DNA of 33,540 nt, taken from Acidobacteria bacterium ADurb.Bin340 (lineage in GTDB: Bacteria; Acidobacteriota; Holophagae; Holophagales; Holophagaceae). This document shows, piece by piece, positions 25,405-32,969 of this stretch (within the stretch, counting starts at the first letter, position 1; each line of letters opens with the position of its first letter). The notes below the pieces were generated by a model. That model had not been told where the DNA came from. It saw only the letters and a list, made by a program, of their open reading frames with translations, and made no database searches. The translations under genes were made by a program, and so were the position numbers. Where the stretch lies: the NCBI GenBank assembly GCA_002068835.1, contig MWBB01000005.1, forward strand, positions 1 to 33,540. Reading direction: 5' to 3'.

Positions 25405-25567
25405 GAAGGCATCGTGGCCGGGGCATCCGGGCTCGCGCCATCGGCTGGCCCCGAAGGGGTGAGGGGCGTAGCCCCGAATCAAGCGGGCCGCCGATGTTTC
25501 TCGGGGCTTCGAGCCCCCTCCTCCGCCGCTGGACATGAGTGCGCCCCGCGTTTGCGGGGCGCTGATC
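25405..25567. other. Non-coding stretch with inverted repeats
   Basis: 163 bp between the hemerythrin gene and tRNA-His, with no gene. It is full of short G/C palindromes, for example GGGGCGTAGCCCC near 25463, GGGGCT-TCG-AGCCCC at 25503-25517 and a 9-bp stem at 25541-25562. Positions 25501-25527 resemble the 3' end of a tRNA. Confidence 0.6.
25541..25562 (-). terminator. Hairpin downstream of tRNA-His
   Basis: A perfect 9-bp stem (GCGCCCCGC with GCGGGGCGC, loop of 4) lies five bases beyond the encoded CCA of the minus-strand tRNA-His. No U-tract follows, so termination is inferred from position. Confidence 0.5.
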
Positions 25568-25645
25568 TGGGGCGGATGAGGGGACTCGAACCCCCGACAC
25601 CTGGAATCACAATCCAGTACTCTAACCAACTGAGCTACATCCGCC
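25568..25645 (-). tRNA. tRNA-His (anticodon GTG)
   Basis: The minus strand folds as a full cloverleaf: acceptor GCGGATG/CATCCGC, D-arm with GCTCAGTTGGTTAGAG, anticodon stem CTGGA/TCCAG around loop TTGTGAT (anticodon GTG), and T-arm with GGTTCGAGTCC-type loop. An extra 5' G (25645) opposite C73 is the hallmark of tRNA-His recognised by histidyl-tRNA synthetase. The 3' CCA is encoded. Confidence 0.97.
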
Positions 25646-25658
25646 GTTGGGGCCGATC

Positions 25659-25664
25659 AGGATA
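25659..25664 (-). promoter_or_regulatory. Likely -10 box of tRNA-His
   Basis: TATCCT on the minus strand lies 13 bases upstream of the tRNA 5' end, a distance that fits a -10 element with a short leader. No good -35 hexamer is visible. Confidence 0.35.
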
Positions 25665-25762
25665 TCACAGGGGTGGGGTTCGGGCCAGGGTGGAACCTGG
25701 GGGATGTTGGCATCATATGGTCTGCGGCCCCCGGTGTGCGGGGCCTGTTCCAGAGGATGGCC

Positions 25763-27283
25763 ATGAATCGTGTCGCGAAACAGACCTTGGGACTTTCCGT
25801 CTTTGCGGCGGCCTGTCTGGCTGCGGGGATGGGCCTGAGCTACCACTGGGTCGGGCAGGCCCAGGAGGAGAAGCCGGTCACGGTGGACGTGCGCAATGCC
25901 GGGGTGCTGCCGCCCATCGCCGAGGTGGCGGAGAAGCTCAATCCCACGGTGGTCGCCATCAAGAACACCACGTTCGTGAAGAGCCGGTCGGCTTCGGGTT
26001 TCCGGAATGAGGGGCCCAGCGATGAGTTCTTTGACTTCTTCTTCGGTCCGCGGCGTCCGATGCCCATGCCCCGGGAGGAGGAGAGGCGCCTCCAGGCGGG
26101 CGGCAGCGGCGTGGTCATCAGCCCCGATGGCGAGATCCTGACCAACAACCATGTGGTGGAAGGCATCCGGGGCGGCGATGCCGAGATCGAAGTGGCCCTT
26201 TCCGACAGCCGCACCTTCAAGGCCAAGATCCTGGGCCGCGACCGCGAGCTGGACCTGGCCCTGATCAAGATCGACGCCCGGCACCTGCCCTTCGCCAAGC
26301 TGGGCGATTCGGATGCCGCCAAGGTGGGCGAGTGGGTGGTGGCCATCGGCAATCCGCTGGGGCTCACCCACACCGTGACCCAGGGCATCATCAGCGCCAA
26401 GGGGCGCACGGCCCGCCAACTGGGAAACGGCAGCGGCGTGGAAGCCTTCCTCCAGACGGATGCGGCCATCAACCGCGGCAATTCCGGCGGTCCGCTGCTT
26501 AATCTCAAGGGCGAGGTGATCGGCATCAACACGGCCATCCGGGCCGACGGCCAGAACATCGGCTTCGCGGTGCCGGTGAACCAGGCCAAGCGCATCCTCA
26601 AGGACCTGCGCGCGGGCCGGCCCGTGAGCCGCGGTGCCCTGGGCATCTCCTTGGCCGAGCTGGATGCGGCCTTCCAGGATTCCCTGGGAGTGAAGGAAGG
26701 GGTGGTGGTGAGCGAGGTCTTCTCGGGCCAGGCCGCAGACAAGGCCAAGGTGGAGCGGCTGGATGTCATTACTGCGATCGATGGCGAGCCCGTGCGCAGC
26801 CAGGACGATCTGGTGGGCATCGTGAGCAGCCGCCGCGCTGGGGACCGGGTGGTGCTTTCCGTCGTGCGGGAAGGCAAGCGCAAGGAAATCCCTGTGGTTC
26901 TGGGCGACCGCAAGGATCTGCAGGAAGGGGAGGACGATGGCCAGGATGGGGAACGCGAGGGCAGCAAGGAAGACGGCGGCCGCGAACTGGACCTGGAGAA
27001 GACCTACGGATTCAAGGTGGCGCCCCTGACCCCTGCCACCCGGCACCAGTACCGCCTTGCGGAGGACCGCAAGGGCGTGGTGGTGGTCTCCGTGTCCACC
27101 CGCTCCGATGCGGCCGAGAAACTGGCCGTGGGCAATGTAATCAGCGCCGTGGGAACCCGCGATGTGGAGACCCTGGCCCAGTTCAACGCCGAAGTTAAGA
27201 AGCTGGGCGGCAAGTCCCTGATCCTCAAGGTGCAGGCATCCCAGGGGCCTGCGGCGATCACGGTGGCCATCCCGCCTCGCTGA
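25763..27283 (+). CDS. degP: HtrA/DegP-type periplasmic serine protease
   Basis: 506 aa. A hydrophobic N-terminal segment (residues about 8-27) anchors or exports it. The trypsin-like domain has the full triad: His130 in NNHVVEG, Asp164 in ELDLALI and Ser241 in NRGNSGGPL. Two PDZ domains follow: the first around GVVVSEVFSGQAADKAKVERLD, the second near GVVVVSVSTRSDAAEKLAVGN. They are joined by a very acidic linker of about 30 residues (QEGEDDGQDGEREGSKEDGG). DegP-type proteases degrade misfolded envelope proteins and help outer-membrane protein biogenesis. Two in-frame ATGs (25757, 25763) are possible; AGAGG spacing favours the second. A convergent hairpin follows. Confidence 0.93.
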   Translation: MNRVAKQTLGLSVFAAACLAAGMGLSYHWVGQAQEEKPVTVDVRNAGVLPPIAEVAEKLNPTVVAIKNTTFVKSRSASGFRNEGPSDEFFDFFFGPRRPMPMPREEERRLQAGGSGVVISPDGEILTNNHVVEGIRGGDAEIEVALSDSRTFKAKILGRDRELDLALIKIDARHLPFAKLGDSDAAKVGEWVVAIGNPLGLTHTVTQGIISAKGRTARQLGNGSGVEAFLQTDAAINRGNSGGPLLNLKGEVIGINTAIRADGQNIGFAVPVNQAKRILKDLRAGRPVSRGALGISLAELDAAFQDSLGVKEGVVVSEVFSGQAADKAKVERLDVITAIDGEPVRSQDDLVGIVSSRRAGDRVVLSVVREGKRKEIPVVLGDRKDLQEGEDDGQDGEREGSKEDGGRELDLEKTYGFKVAPLTPATRHQYRLAEDRKGVVVVSVSTRSDAAEKLAVGNVISAVGTRDVETLAQFNAEVKKLGGKSLILKVQASQGPAAITVAIPPR

Positions 27284-27304
27284 TCCCGGCTGTCCGCGGA
27301 CCTT

Positions 27305-27330
27305 CGGAGGCCGCCGGAAGGCGGCCTCCG
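27305..27330. terminator. Bidirectional hairpin after degP
   Basis: A perfect 11-bp inverted repeat (27305-27315 with 27320-27330, loop GGAA) lies 21 bases after the degP stop and 4 bases beyond the stop of the convergent nucleotidyltransferase gene. Confidence 0.65.
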
Positions 27331-27334
27331 CCGT

Positions 27335-28177
27335 TCAGGGCAAGGCGAGGCGCACCTGCCGTCCGTGCTCCGCGAACCAGAGGGCGTTCTGGTCCGGCAT
27401 GCCCGGCGGAGGGGCCGCGCCGGGACCCAGGATGCAGCGCTGGAAGGTCCCACTCGGGTGGGCGGAGGGATGCACATAGCACCCCGGAACGCGGCCTTCG
27501 GCCTGGGGGCCGAGGCGGGCTGCGGCGGAGATGAGCTGGTCCGGCGTGCCCACCTCCAGCCAGGGGAAGGGCTCCACCACCACGCCCAGATGGCGGCGCA
27601 GGCGGGGCAGCACATCCCGTTTGGTGTCGGCGGGGCCTTGATCGGGCAGCAGGGCCAGGGCTTCGGCGCCCCAGAAGGCTGCGCCCGTGAAATGGTAGGG
27701 GCCCCGGCCGGTCTCGCCCGGCGGCAGGATCCAGCCTTCGTCATCGGTCCACACGGGGTTCCAGGGTCCGCCTGGATGGGGCACCAGCAGCCAGCTCAGT
27801 TGGGCGCCACACCGCCGGTGCGACTCGAGAAAGGCCACCCAGGGGACCTCCGCCAGGGCATCCCCGTTCCACACGGCCAGGGGGTCGGCGCAGCGGCCCC
27901 GGGCGTGGCGGAGGCCTCCCGCGCTGCCGAGCAGTTCGGGCTCATCGAAGACGGTAAGGTGGCCAGCGGCCGCTTCCCGGAGGGCTTCGGCCAAATGGTG
28001 TGCGTTGCAGCCCAGCGTCTTGAAGCCTGCAGCCTTCAGCTGGTCCCCGCTCCAGAGCAGCAGCGGTTTGCCGACGAGGGGCCACGCGGGTTTGGGCAGC
28101 ACCTGGGACAGGGGGCCCATGCGGGTGCCGAGGCCGGCCGCCAGCAGGAACCCGTCAAGGGGTTTCAAGGACGGCAT
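27335..28177 (-). CDS. Sugar-phosphate nucleotidyltransferase, MurU/ManC-like
   Basis: 280 aa. The N-terminal signature FLLAAGLGTRMGPLSQVLPK is the NTP-binding loop of the GT-A nucleotidyltransferase family (NTP_transferase), followed by PKPAWPLVGKPLL and the metal-binding VWNGDAL. The size and the single catalytic domain with a short C-terminal part fit enzymes such as MurNAc-1-phosphate uridylyltransferase or mannose-1-phosphate guanylyltransferase. Which sugar is used cannot be told: an AmgK-type kinase, the usual MurU partner, is not next to it. The ATG at 28177 overlaps the previous gene by 23 bases and has no strong ribosome site, so it is probably translationally coupled. Confidence 0.85.
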   Translation of the reverse strand: MPSLKPLDGFLLAAGLGTRMGPLSQVLPKPAWPLVGKPLLLWSGDQLKAAGFKTLGCNAHHLAEALREAAAGHLTVFDEPELLGSAGGLRHARGRCADPLAVWNGDALAEVPWVAFLESHRRCGAQLSWLLVPHPGGPWNPVWTDDEGWILPPGETGRGPYHFTGAAFWGAEALALLPDQGPADTKRDVLPRLRRHLGVVVEPFPWLEVGTPDQLISAAARLGPQAEGRVPGCYVHPSAHPSGTFQRCILGPGAAPPPGMPDQNALWFAEHGRQVRLALP

Positions 28178-29468
28178 CCGGCGGGACGGGGCGGAGCAGG
28201 AAGCGCCGGGGGGCCATGCCGCGCATCTCCAGCACACGGATTCGCCAGCCCTGGAGGCGAAGCTCATCACCCTCCTGGAGGATGCGCCCCAGCTGCTCCT
28301 GGAAGAAGCCGCCGAGGCTTACGGAACCCGCTTCCGAATCCAGCTTCAGGTCCAGGTGGTCCTCCAGCTGCTCCAGGGTCACGGTGCCTTGGGCCAGCCA
28401 ACCGCCTCCGCGTGTCCGGCGCAGGTTGATGACCTCCCGGTCGAACTCGTCCTGGATCTCGCCCACCAGTTCCTCGAGGATGTCCTCCAGCGTGACGAGG
28501 CCATCCACGCCGCCATGCTCGTTCACCACCAGGGCCAGATGCTGCTTCTGGCGCTGGAAATCCAGGAGCAGGTCCTGGATCAATCGCATTTCGGGCACCA
28601 GGAAGGGGGCCCGGGCCAGTCGGCGCAGATCGAGGGTTTCGCCTTCTTCGTGGAGGGCCCAGAGCAGTTCCTTGAGATGGATGACACCCACCACCTGGTC
28701 GAGATTCCCCTCCACGAGCGGGATTCGCGTGTGGGGCGTGGTGCGGGCCAGCCGGAGGTTCTCCGCCAGGCTCCGGGTGGTGTCGAAGGCCACCACATTG
28801 CCCCGTGGGACGGCGATCTCCTTGACAGTGCGCCGGGAGAAGGCGAAGAGGTTCTCGATGAGTTCCGCTCGGGAAAGCTCCAGGCCGCCGCTCTCCCGGG
28901 TCTTCTCCAGGATCCGCTTGAACTCCTCCTCGGAGGGCAGCAGATCCTCGGCATGCTCTCCCGGAGGCAGGCCCATGAGGCGCTCGACACCTCGGCTCAG
29001 CAGCGAGAGCAGGGCTGTGAGGGGATGGACCAGACGGGACCACGCCAGCAGGGGGCGGGCGGTCCAGAGGGCCCAGCGACCCGCATTGCGGATGGCGAAG
29101 GAGCGGGGCAGCAGTTCCGTGAGGACCACATGCAGGGTGGTCATGAAGAGCAGCGCCAGGGTAGAGGCGAGGGGAGCCACCAGCCACGGCCACGGGAGCC
29201 AGGCCAGGGCGGAGGCCAGGGGGCCCTGGAAGAGATCCTCGCCAATGGCGCCGAAGGCCAGGGCCAAGGTGGTGATCGAAACGAGGATGGCCGAGAGGTG
29301 GTAGCTGAGGCGGGACTGGATCTCCAGGGCCGCCTGGGCCCGGGGATCCCGGCCCTTCATGGCCTCCAGTTGCGTAGGGCGCACTCGGACCACGGCGAAC
29401 TCCGCCAGCACGAAGAAGGCGGAGAGCAGGAGGAGAAGGGCGCTGAGGATCAGCGGCCAGAGGTGCAT
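28155..29468 (-). CDS. CNNM/CorC-type membrane protein (DUF21-CBS-CorC)
   Basis: 437 aa. Three or four hydrophobic segments in the first ~150 residues form the DUF21 (CNNM) domain. They are followed by two CBS domains (EIAVPRGNVVAFD onward, then LALVVNEHGGVDGLVTLEDILEELVGEI) and a C-terminal CorC_HlyC domain (GWLAQGTVTLEQLEDHLDL). Such proteins, often called hemolysin C or TlyC, are linked to magnesium or cobalt homeostasis in the inner membrane; direct hemolysin activity is doubtful. The gene starts 10 bases after the FrzS-like gene ends, so the two and the nucleotidyltransferase form one unit. Confidence 0.92.
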   Translation of the reverse strand: MHLWPLILSALLLLLSAFFVLAEFAVVRVRPTQLEAMKGRDPRAQAALEIQSRLSYHLSAILVSITTLALAFGAIGEDLFQGPLASALAWLPWPWLVAPLASTLALLFMTTLHVVLTELLPRSFAIRNAGRWALWTARPLLAWSRLVHPLTALLSLLSRGVERLMGLPPGEHAEDLLPSEEEFKRILEKTRESGGLELSRAELIENLFAFSRRTVKEIAVPRGNVVAFDTTRSLAENLRLARTTPHTRIPLVEGNLDQVVGVIHLKELLWALHEEGETLDLRRLARAPFLVPEMRLIQDLLLDFQRQKQHLALVVNEHGGVDGLVTLEDILEELVGEIQDEFDREVINLRRTRGGGWLAQGTVTLEQLEDHLDLKLDSEAGSVSLGGFFQEQLGRILQEGDELRLQGWRIRVLEMRGMAPRRFLLRPVPPDAVLETP

Positions 29469-29478
29469 GTCGGGAGGC

Positions 29479-31314
29479 TCAGACGGGGCGTGTCAGGTCC
29501 GAAGCGCGCCGGATGCCGTTCTCCAGATCCTTGAGGGCCTCGGAGAGGGATTCCAGCCGGGCTGTGCGCTCGTTCAGGTGCCCATCCAGCTCCCGCTTGG
29601 CCTGATCGAGCTGCGCGTGCTGCTCCTGAAGGGCGGCCAGATCGGCTTCGAGCTTACCGATGCGGCCTTCACGCTCGTCGATGCCCTGCAGGAGCTCGAT
29701 CCGCTGCCGCTCCGATTCCGTGGTCAGGCGGGTGAGCTCGTGCTCCCGCTCCAGGGCGATCTTCTGCAGCCGATCCTTGGCGGTCTGGAGCTCGTCGCAG
29801 GCCTTCTGGGCCTGGGCCAGTTCCGTCGCATGCAGTTGCCGGGCCCGCTTCAGCTCCGCCTCGTGGGCCTTCAGGGCCTCGGCCAGTTCGGTTTCTCGGG
29901 CGGCCAGGGTCGATTCCCGTTCGGCCAGGAGGCCTTCCAGCTCCTGGCGCCGGGCCTCGGCCTGCTCCAGGGCTGCGTTCCGCGCCTGGGCGTCCTTCTC
30001 CATGTGGCCCAGGCGGCTGCCTTGCTCGGCCAGTTCGCGGCGCTGTCCCCGGAGCGTGGCCTCCAGGCCGGCGATGTCCACCTTGAGGACATCCACCTCG
30101 CGGGCATGGGCTTCGATCAGTTCGTGCCGCTGGGCGGCTTCCGTCTCCAGTTCGGTCATGCGGGCCAGTCGGGCCTCGGTTTCGGCCTGCATCCGGTCCA
30201 GGGCTTCCCGAGCATCGCGGGCTTCGCGCCGCAGGGTGTCGAGCTCGGGCTGCATGCGCTCCAGGCTCTTCCGGGCCTCAGCGGCCGATTGGGCCTGTTT
30301 TGTCTGTTCGGCTTCCGCGGTCTGGGCCCGCTGGTCAGCATCCTGGGCGCGCTGCTCTGCGGCCCCAAGGGCTTCCTCGGTCTCTTTGAGGCGCTGCTGG
30401 AGCTCTCCGGAGTGCTCCGCCTGCTTGCGTTCGGCCTCATCCAGGTTGCGGGTGGCGCGGGCATGGGCTTCCTGGATGGAAGCCAGTTCGCCGGATTGGG
30501 CTTCCAGGCGGGATTCCAGTTCGGCGGTGGCGCGGCTGTGGTCCTGAGCCAGCCCGCGGAGGCGCTCCACTTCCCCCTGGAGGTGGTCGCGTTCCGATTC
30601 GAGCCGCTGGGCCAGATCGCGGGCCTGCTTCAGTTCCGCGAGTTCGTGGTCTTTGCGGGCCAGGGCTTCGCCCATGTCCTGGAGCTTGACCTCCAGATCC
30701 TTCACCCGGGCATCCAGGAGTTCCACGCGTCCCGCATCCTTGGACGCCGCAGCAGGCTTGGGAGGCAGGAGGGCCGGGATGGGGATCGCGGGCGCCGGTG
30801 AGGCCGCTGGGGCCGGGCGTGGGGGCGCCGGAGGCAGGGGCGCCGGGACCGGCGGCACCGGCATGGATTCATCGAGAAGGCTCTCTTCCCAGGCGCCGCC
30901 CAGATCAACCATGTCGCCGAAGGGGTTATCCGGATCCACGGCCCTGCGGGGCACCAGGGGTTCCAGGGCCGTGACCAGGGTGCTGGAATCGATGGGCTTG
31001 TTCAGGTAGAGATCGGCCCGGCCCTTCAGGCTGCGATGGCGGGCGTACTCCTCCTCCGTGGCCTTGGCGCTGATGAGGGCGATCTTGACGGCCGACAGGG
31101 CGGGGTTCCTCCGGATGGAGGAGCAGACGGCGTAGCCCTTGTTCTCGGCAACCTCCACGCAGAGCAGGACCGCTGCGTAGCCGCCGCCCTCCAGGCGCTG
31201 GAGAACCTCCTCGGTGCGGTTCAGGTAATCCACCTCGAAGGCCGCCTCCAGGGCGACCTGGTGGTCCTGGATGAACCGACGGTCACTGTCCACGATGAGC
31301 AGGCGCTGGCCCAT
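29479..31314 (-). CDS. FrzS-like protein: atypical receiver plus long coiled coil
   Basis: 611 aa. Residues 1-120 are a response-regulator receiver fold: acidic pair Asp9/Asp11 (IVDSD), strand-3 LLCVEVAENKGY, Ser82 and Lys106 in LNKPID. The usual phospho-acceptor aspartate position is Cys52. A proline/alanine linker (about 150-195) leads to about 400 residues of continuous heptad-like coiled coil rich in Ala, Glu, Arg and Gln. This layout is that of Myxococcus FrzS, a type IV pilus motility protein with an atypical receiver; the RSLKGRADLYLNKPID stretch also looks like it. AAGGA precedes the ATG at 31314. Without a phospho-acceptor it is likely a protein-interaction hub rather than a phosphorylated regulator. 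The motility role is inferred. Confidence 0.85.
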   Translation of the reverse strand: MGQRLLIVDSDRRFIQDHQVALEAAFEVDYLNRTEEVLQRLEGGGYAAVLLCVEVAENKGYAVCSSIRRNPALSAVKIALISAKATEEEYARHRSLKGRADLYLNKPIDSSTLVTALEPLVPRRAVDPDNPFGDMVDLGGAWEESLLDESMPVPPVPAPLPPAPPRPAPAASPAPAIPIPALLPPKPAAASKDAGRVELLDARVKDLEVKLQDMGEALARKDHELAELKQARDLAQRLESERDHLQGEVERLRGLAQDHSRATAELESRLEAQSGELASIQEAHARATRNLDEAERKQAEHSGELQQRLKETEEALGAAEQRAQDADQRAQTAEAEQTKQAQSAAEARKSLERMQPELDTLRREARDAREALDRMQAETEARLARMTELETEAAQRHELIEAHAREVDVLKVDIAGLEATLRGQRRELAEQGSRLGHMEKDAQARNAALEQAEARRQELEGLLAERESTLAARETELAEALKAHEAELKRARQLHATELAQAQKACDELQTAKDRLQKIALEREHELTRLTTESERQRIELLQGIDEREGRIGKLEADLAALQEQHAQLDQAKRELDGHLNERTARLESLSEALKDLENGIRRASDLTRPV

Positions 31315-31451
31315 TGAATCGTTCCTTGGCTGCCGGACCAGTCTACCCGCACCGCTCCGGATGTGCCCGGGGTGGGCACGGCCTGGAGGCTTCTTTTCGT
31401 GCGTCGTGCCCGGAGTAGTCTGCTGGAATGGGCCAGATGCATGGAGGCGCC
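31315..31451. other. Divergent intergenic region, FrzS-like / asparaginase
   Basis: 137 bp with no gene. Candidate -10 boxes are TAGACT on the minus strand near 31341-31346 and TAGTCT on the plus strand near 31415-31420 (with CTTTTC 17 bp upstream). A ribosome site GGAGG precedes the ATG at 31452. Weak evidence by eye. Confidence 0.35.
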
Positions 31452-32437
31452 ATGAAGATGGGACGCTGGATCCTGGGGTGGGGCATTGCGGCGGGCCTCG
31501 CCGCGGCGCCTCCGATCGTGCTGGTGCATGGAGGCGCCAGTTGGATGGGACCGAAGCCGCCGCGCGGAAGGGGATCGAAACCCTGAAGACCGGCGGCGGC
31601 GCCCTGGCGGCTGCCCTGGAAGCGACGGTGGTCCTGGAGGATGATCCCCGCTTCAACGCCGGAACGGGGGCCAACATCCGCCTGGATGGCCGCACGGTTC
31701 AGATGGATGCGGCTGTGATGGACGGAAGCACGGGGGATTTCGGTGCCGTGGCGGCGCTGGAGGGGGTGAAGAATCCCGCACGCGTGGCCTTGAAGGTGAT
31801 GGAAAGTCCGCATCTCCTTTTGGCGGGTGAAGGCGCTCAGCGCTTTGCGCGGGTCATGGGCTTTCCACCCTACGACCCCATCTGCCCGGAGAACCGGGCC
31901 CGCTTCGAACGGCTGAAACAGCTCCTGGCCGAGGCGGATCGCGGGAACTCCGAACTGGAGGCCTGGACCGGCTACGACTGGCGGAAGGCCTGGAACTTCC
32001 CGCGGCCCCTGAAGGAGGCCCTGGTGGAGCTTCTGGGCCACCCCGATACGGTGGGCGCCGTGGCCCGGGATGCCCAGGGGCGCTATGCCGCAGCCATCTC
32101 CACGGGGGGAACCAGCATCACCTTCTACGGCCGTGTGGGGGATGTTCCGATCTTCGGCGCGGGGATCTACGCCGGGCCCAGGGGGGCTGTGGCCTGCACC
32201 GGCCACGGCGAGGAGATCATCAAGCGGCTCGTGGCCAAGTCGGTGTACGACGATCTGGCCCGGGGCCTGCACCCTCAGAAGGCCGTGGATCGGGCCCTTC
32301 GAAACGTGCCGCCCTCCGTGGGGATGGGCATCATTGCCGTGGGCGACCTCGGAGATGGAGCCGGCTGCAACCTGGATGGGCCCCGGAAGGGCAGTTACCG
32401 CGGGACCCAGCGCATGGCCTGGAGCCTGGCCCGCTGA
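31452..32437 (+). pseudogene. Frameshifted Ntn-hydrolase L-asparaginase / isoaspartyl peptidase
   Basis: The start is clear: GGAGG, ATG at 31452, signal peptide, then PPIVLVHGGA, the standard beginning of plant-type asparaginase. After about 31540 this frame runs only to a stop near 31584. The rest of the protein continues in another frame from about 31541: TEAAARKGIETLK, ATVVLEDDPRFNAGTGANI, the nucleophile Thr in DTVGAVARD (codon 32048-32050), FGAGIYAG and CTGHGEEI, to the stop at 32437. Compared with the family, about 10 residues after HGGA are also missing, which fits a small deletion of 3n+1 bases. The C-terminal part is otherwise intact, so the loss is recent or a sequence error. An intact form would be exported and cut isoaspartyl or asparagine amide bonds. 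Confidence 0.85.
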
Positions 32438-32884
32438 TCAGCCCTTCAGGCAGGCCAGGGCCTCCTGCAGGCAGGCTTCCCAGGTGTCATCCGGAGTTTC
32501 CTCGAACAGGAACTCCACCGCATTCCCTGCCGGGTGGGCTTCCGGATGGGCCGACCAGGCCTCGAAGAGGGTATCCAGAGGGGCGCGCTCCAGCTTGTGG
32601 GCCCGGAATTTGTGGGCCTTGCGGGCCCGGTCGGGGTCCGGGCCCCGGAGGGCCAACCCATGCCGGGGCGTCAATCGGAATCCGAAGGCCTGGGACCAGA
32701 TCCCCCCCAGCTTCTGGTTGAAGTGGAGAAAGGTGCCATGGATGGAGCGGGTGGCCTCCAGGCCGCGGTCGGGTCCCTGCCAGGCTGTGGCCCAGCGAAG
32801 CAGGAGGGCCTCGGCCCGGGCCCGCTCTGCGGGGGGATGGACCTTGGGCAGGACCGCTTCCAGGAATGCCTCCAGCTGCTCCAC
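32438..32884 (-). CDS. Uncharacterised protein, 148 aa
   Basis: No family recognised. The GTG at 32884 is chosen because AAGGAGGG lies 4-5 nt before it; longer in-frame ATG starts near 32959-32971 run into the neighbouring divergent gene. The protein is soluble-looking, with no signal peptide or membrane segment, and is rich in Leu, Ala, Arg and His. It has the segments IHGTFLHFNQKLGGIW, GFRLTPRHGLALRG and a lysine/arginine patch (RKAHKFRAHKLERA), and an acidic C-terminal helix. The stop abuts the asparaginase stop with no gap: the two stops form the palindrome TGATCA. Confidence 0.7.
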   Translation of the reverse strand: MEQLEAFLEAVLPKVHPPAERARAEALLLRWATAWQGPDRGLEATRSIHGTFLHFNQKLGGIWSQAFGFRLTPRHGLALRGPDPDRARKAHKFRAHKLERAPLDTLFEAWSAHPEAHPAGNAVEFLFEETPDDTWEACLQEALACLKG

Positions 32885-32969
32885 GATCCCTCCTTGGATG
32901 TCTCTAGTTAACTCCAGGCGCCGGTGCCCCGAAAGGTAAGGAGATGGGCCCCGGTCCATCCTCATCCCC

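Noticed and set aside
25690-25720. Sigma-E-like promoter before degP (GGAACC at 25692)
   Set aside because: The -35-like box is present but no -10 match occurs at the proper distance.
31271-31540. A start within the frame of the asparaginase body, making the gene intact
   Set aside because: That frame upstream has no ribosome site or signal peptide and would replace the conserved HGGA start found in the other frame.
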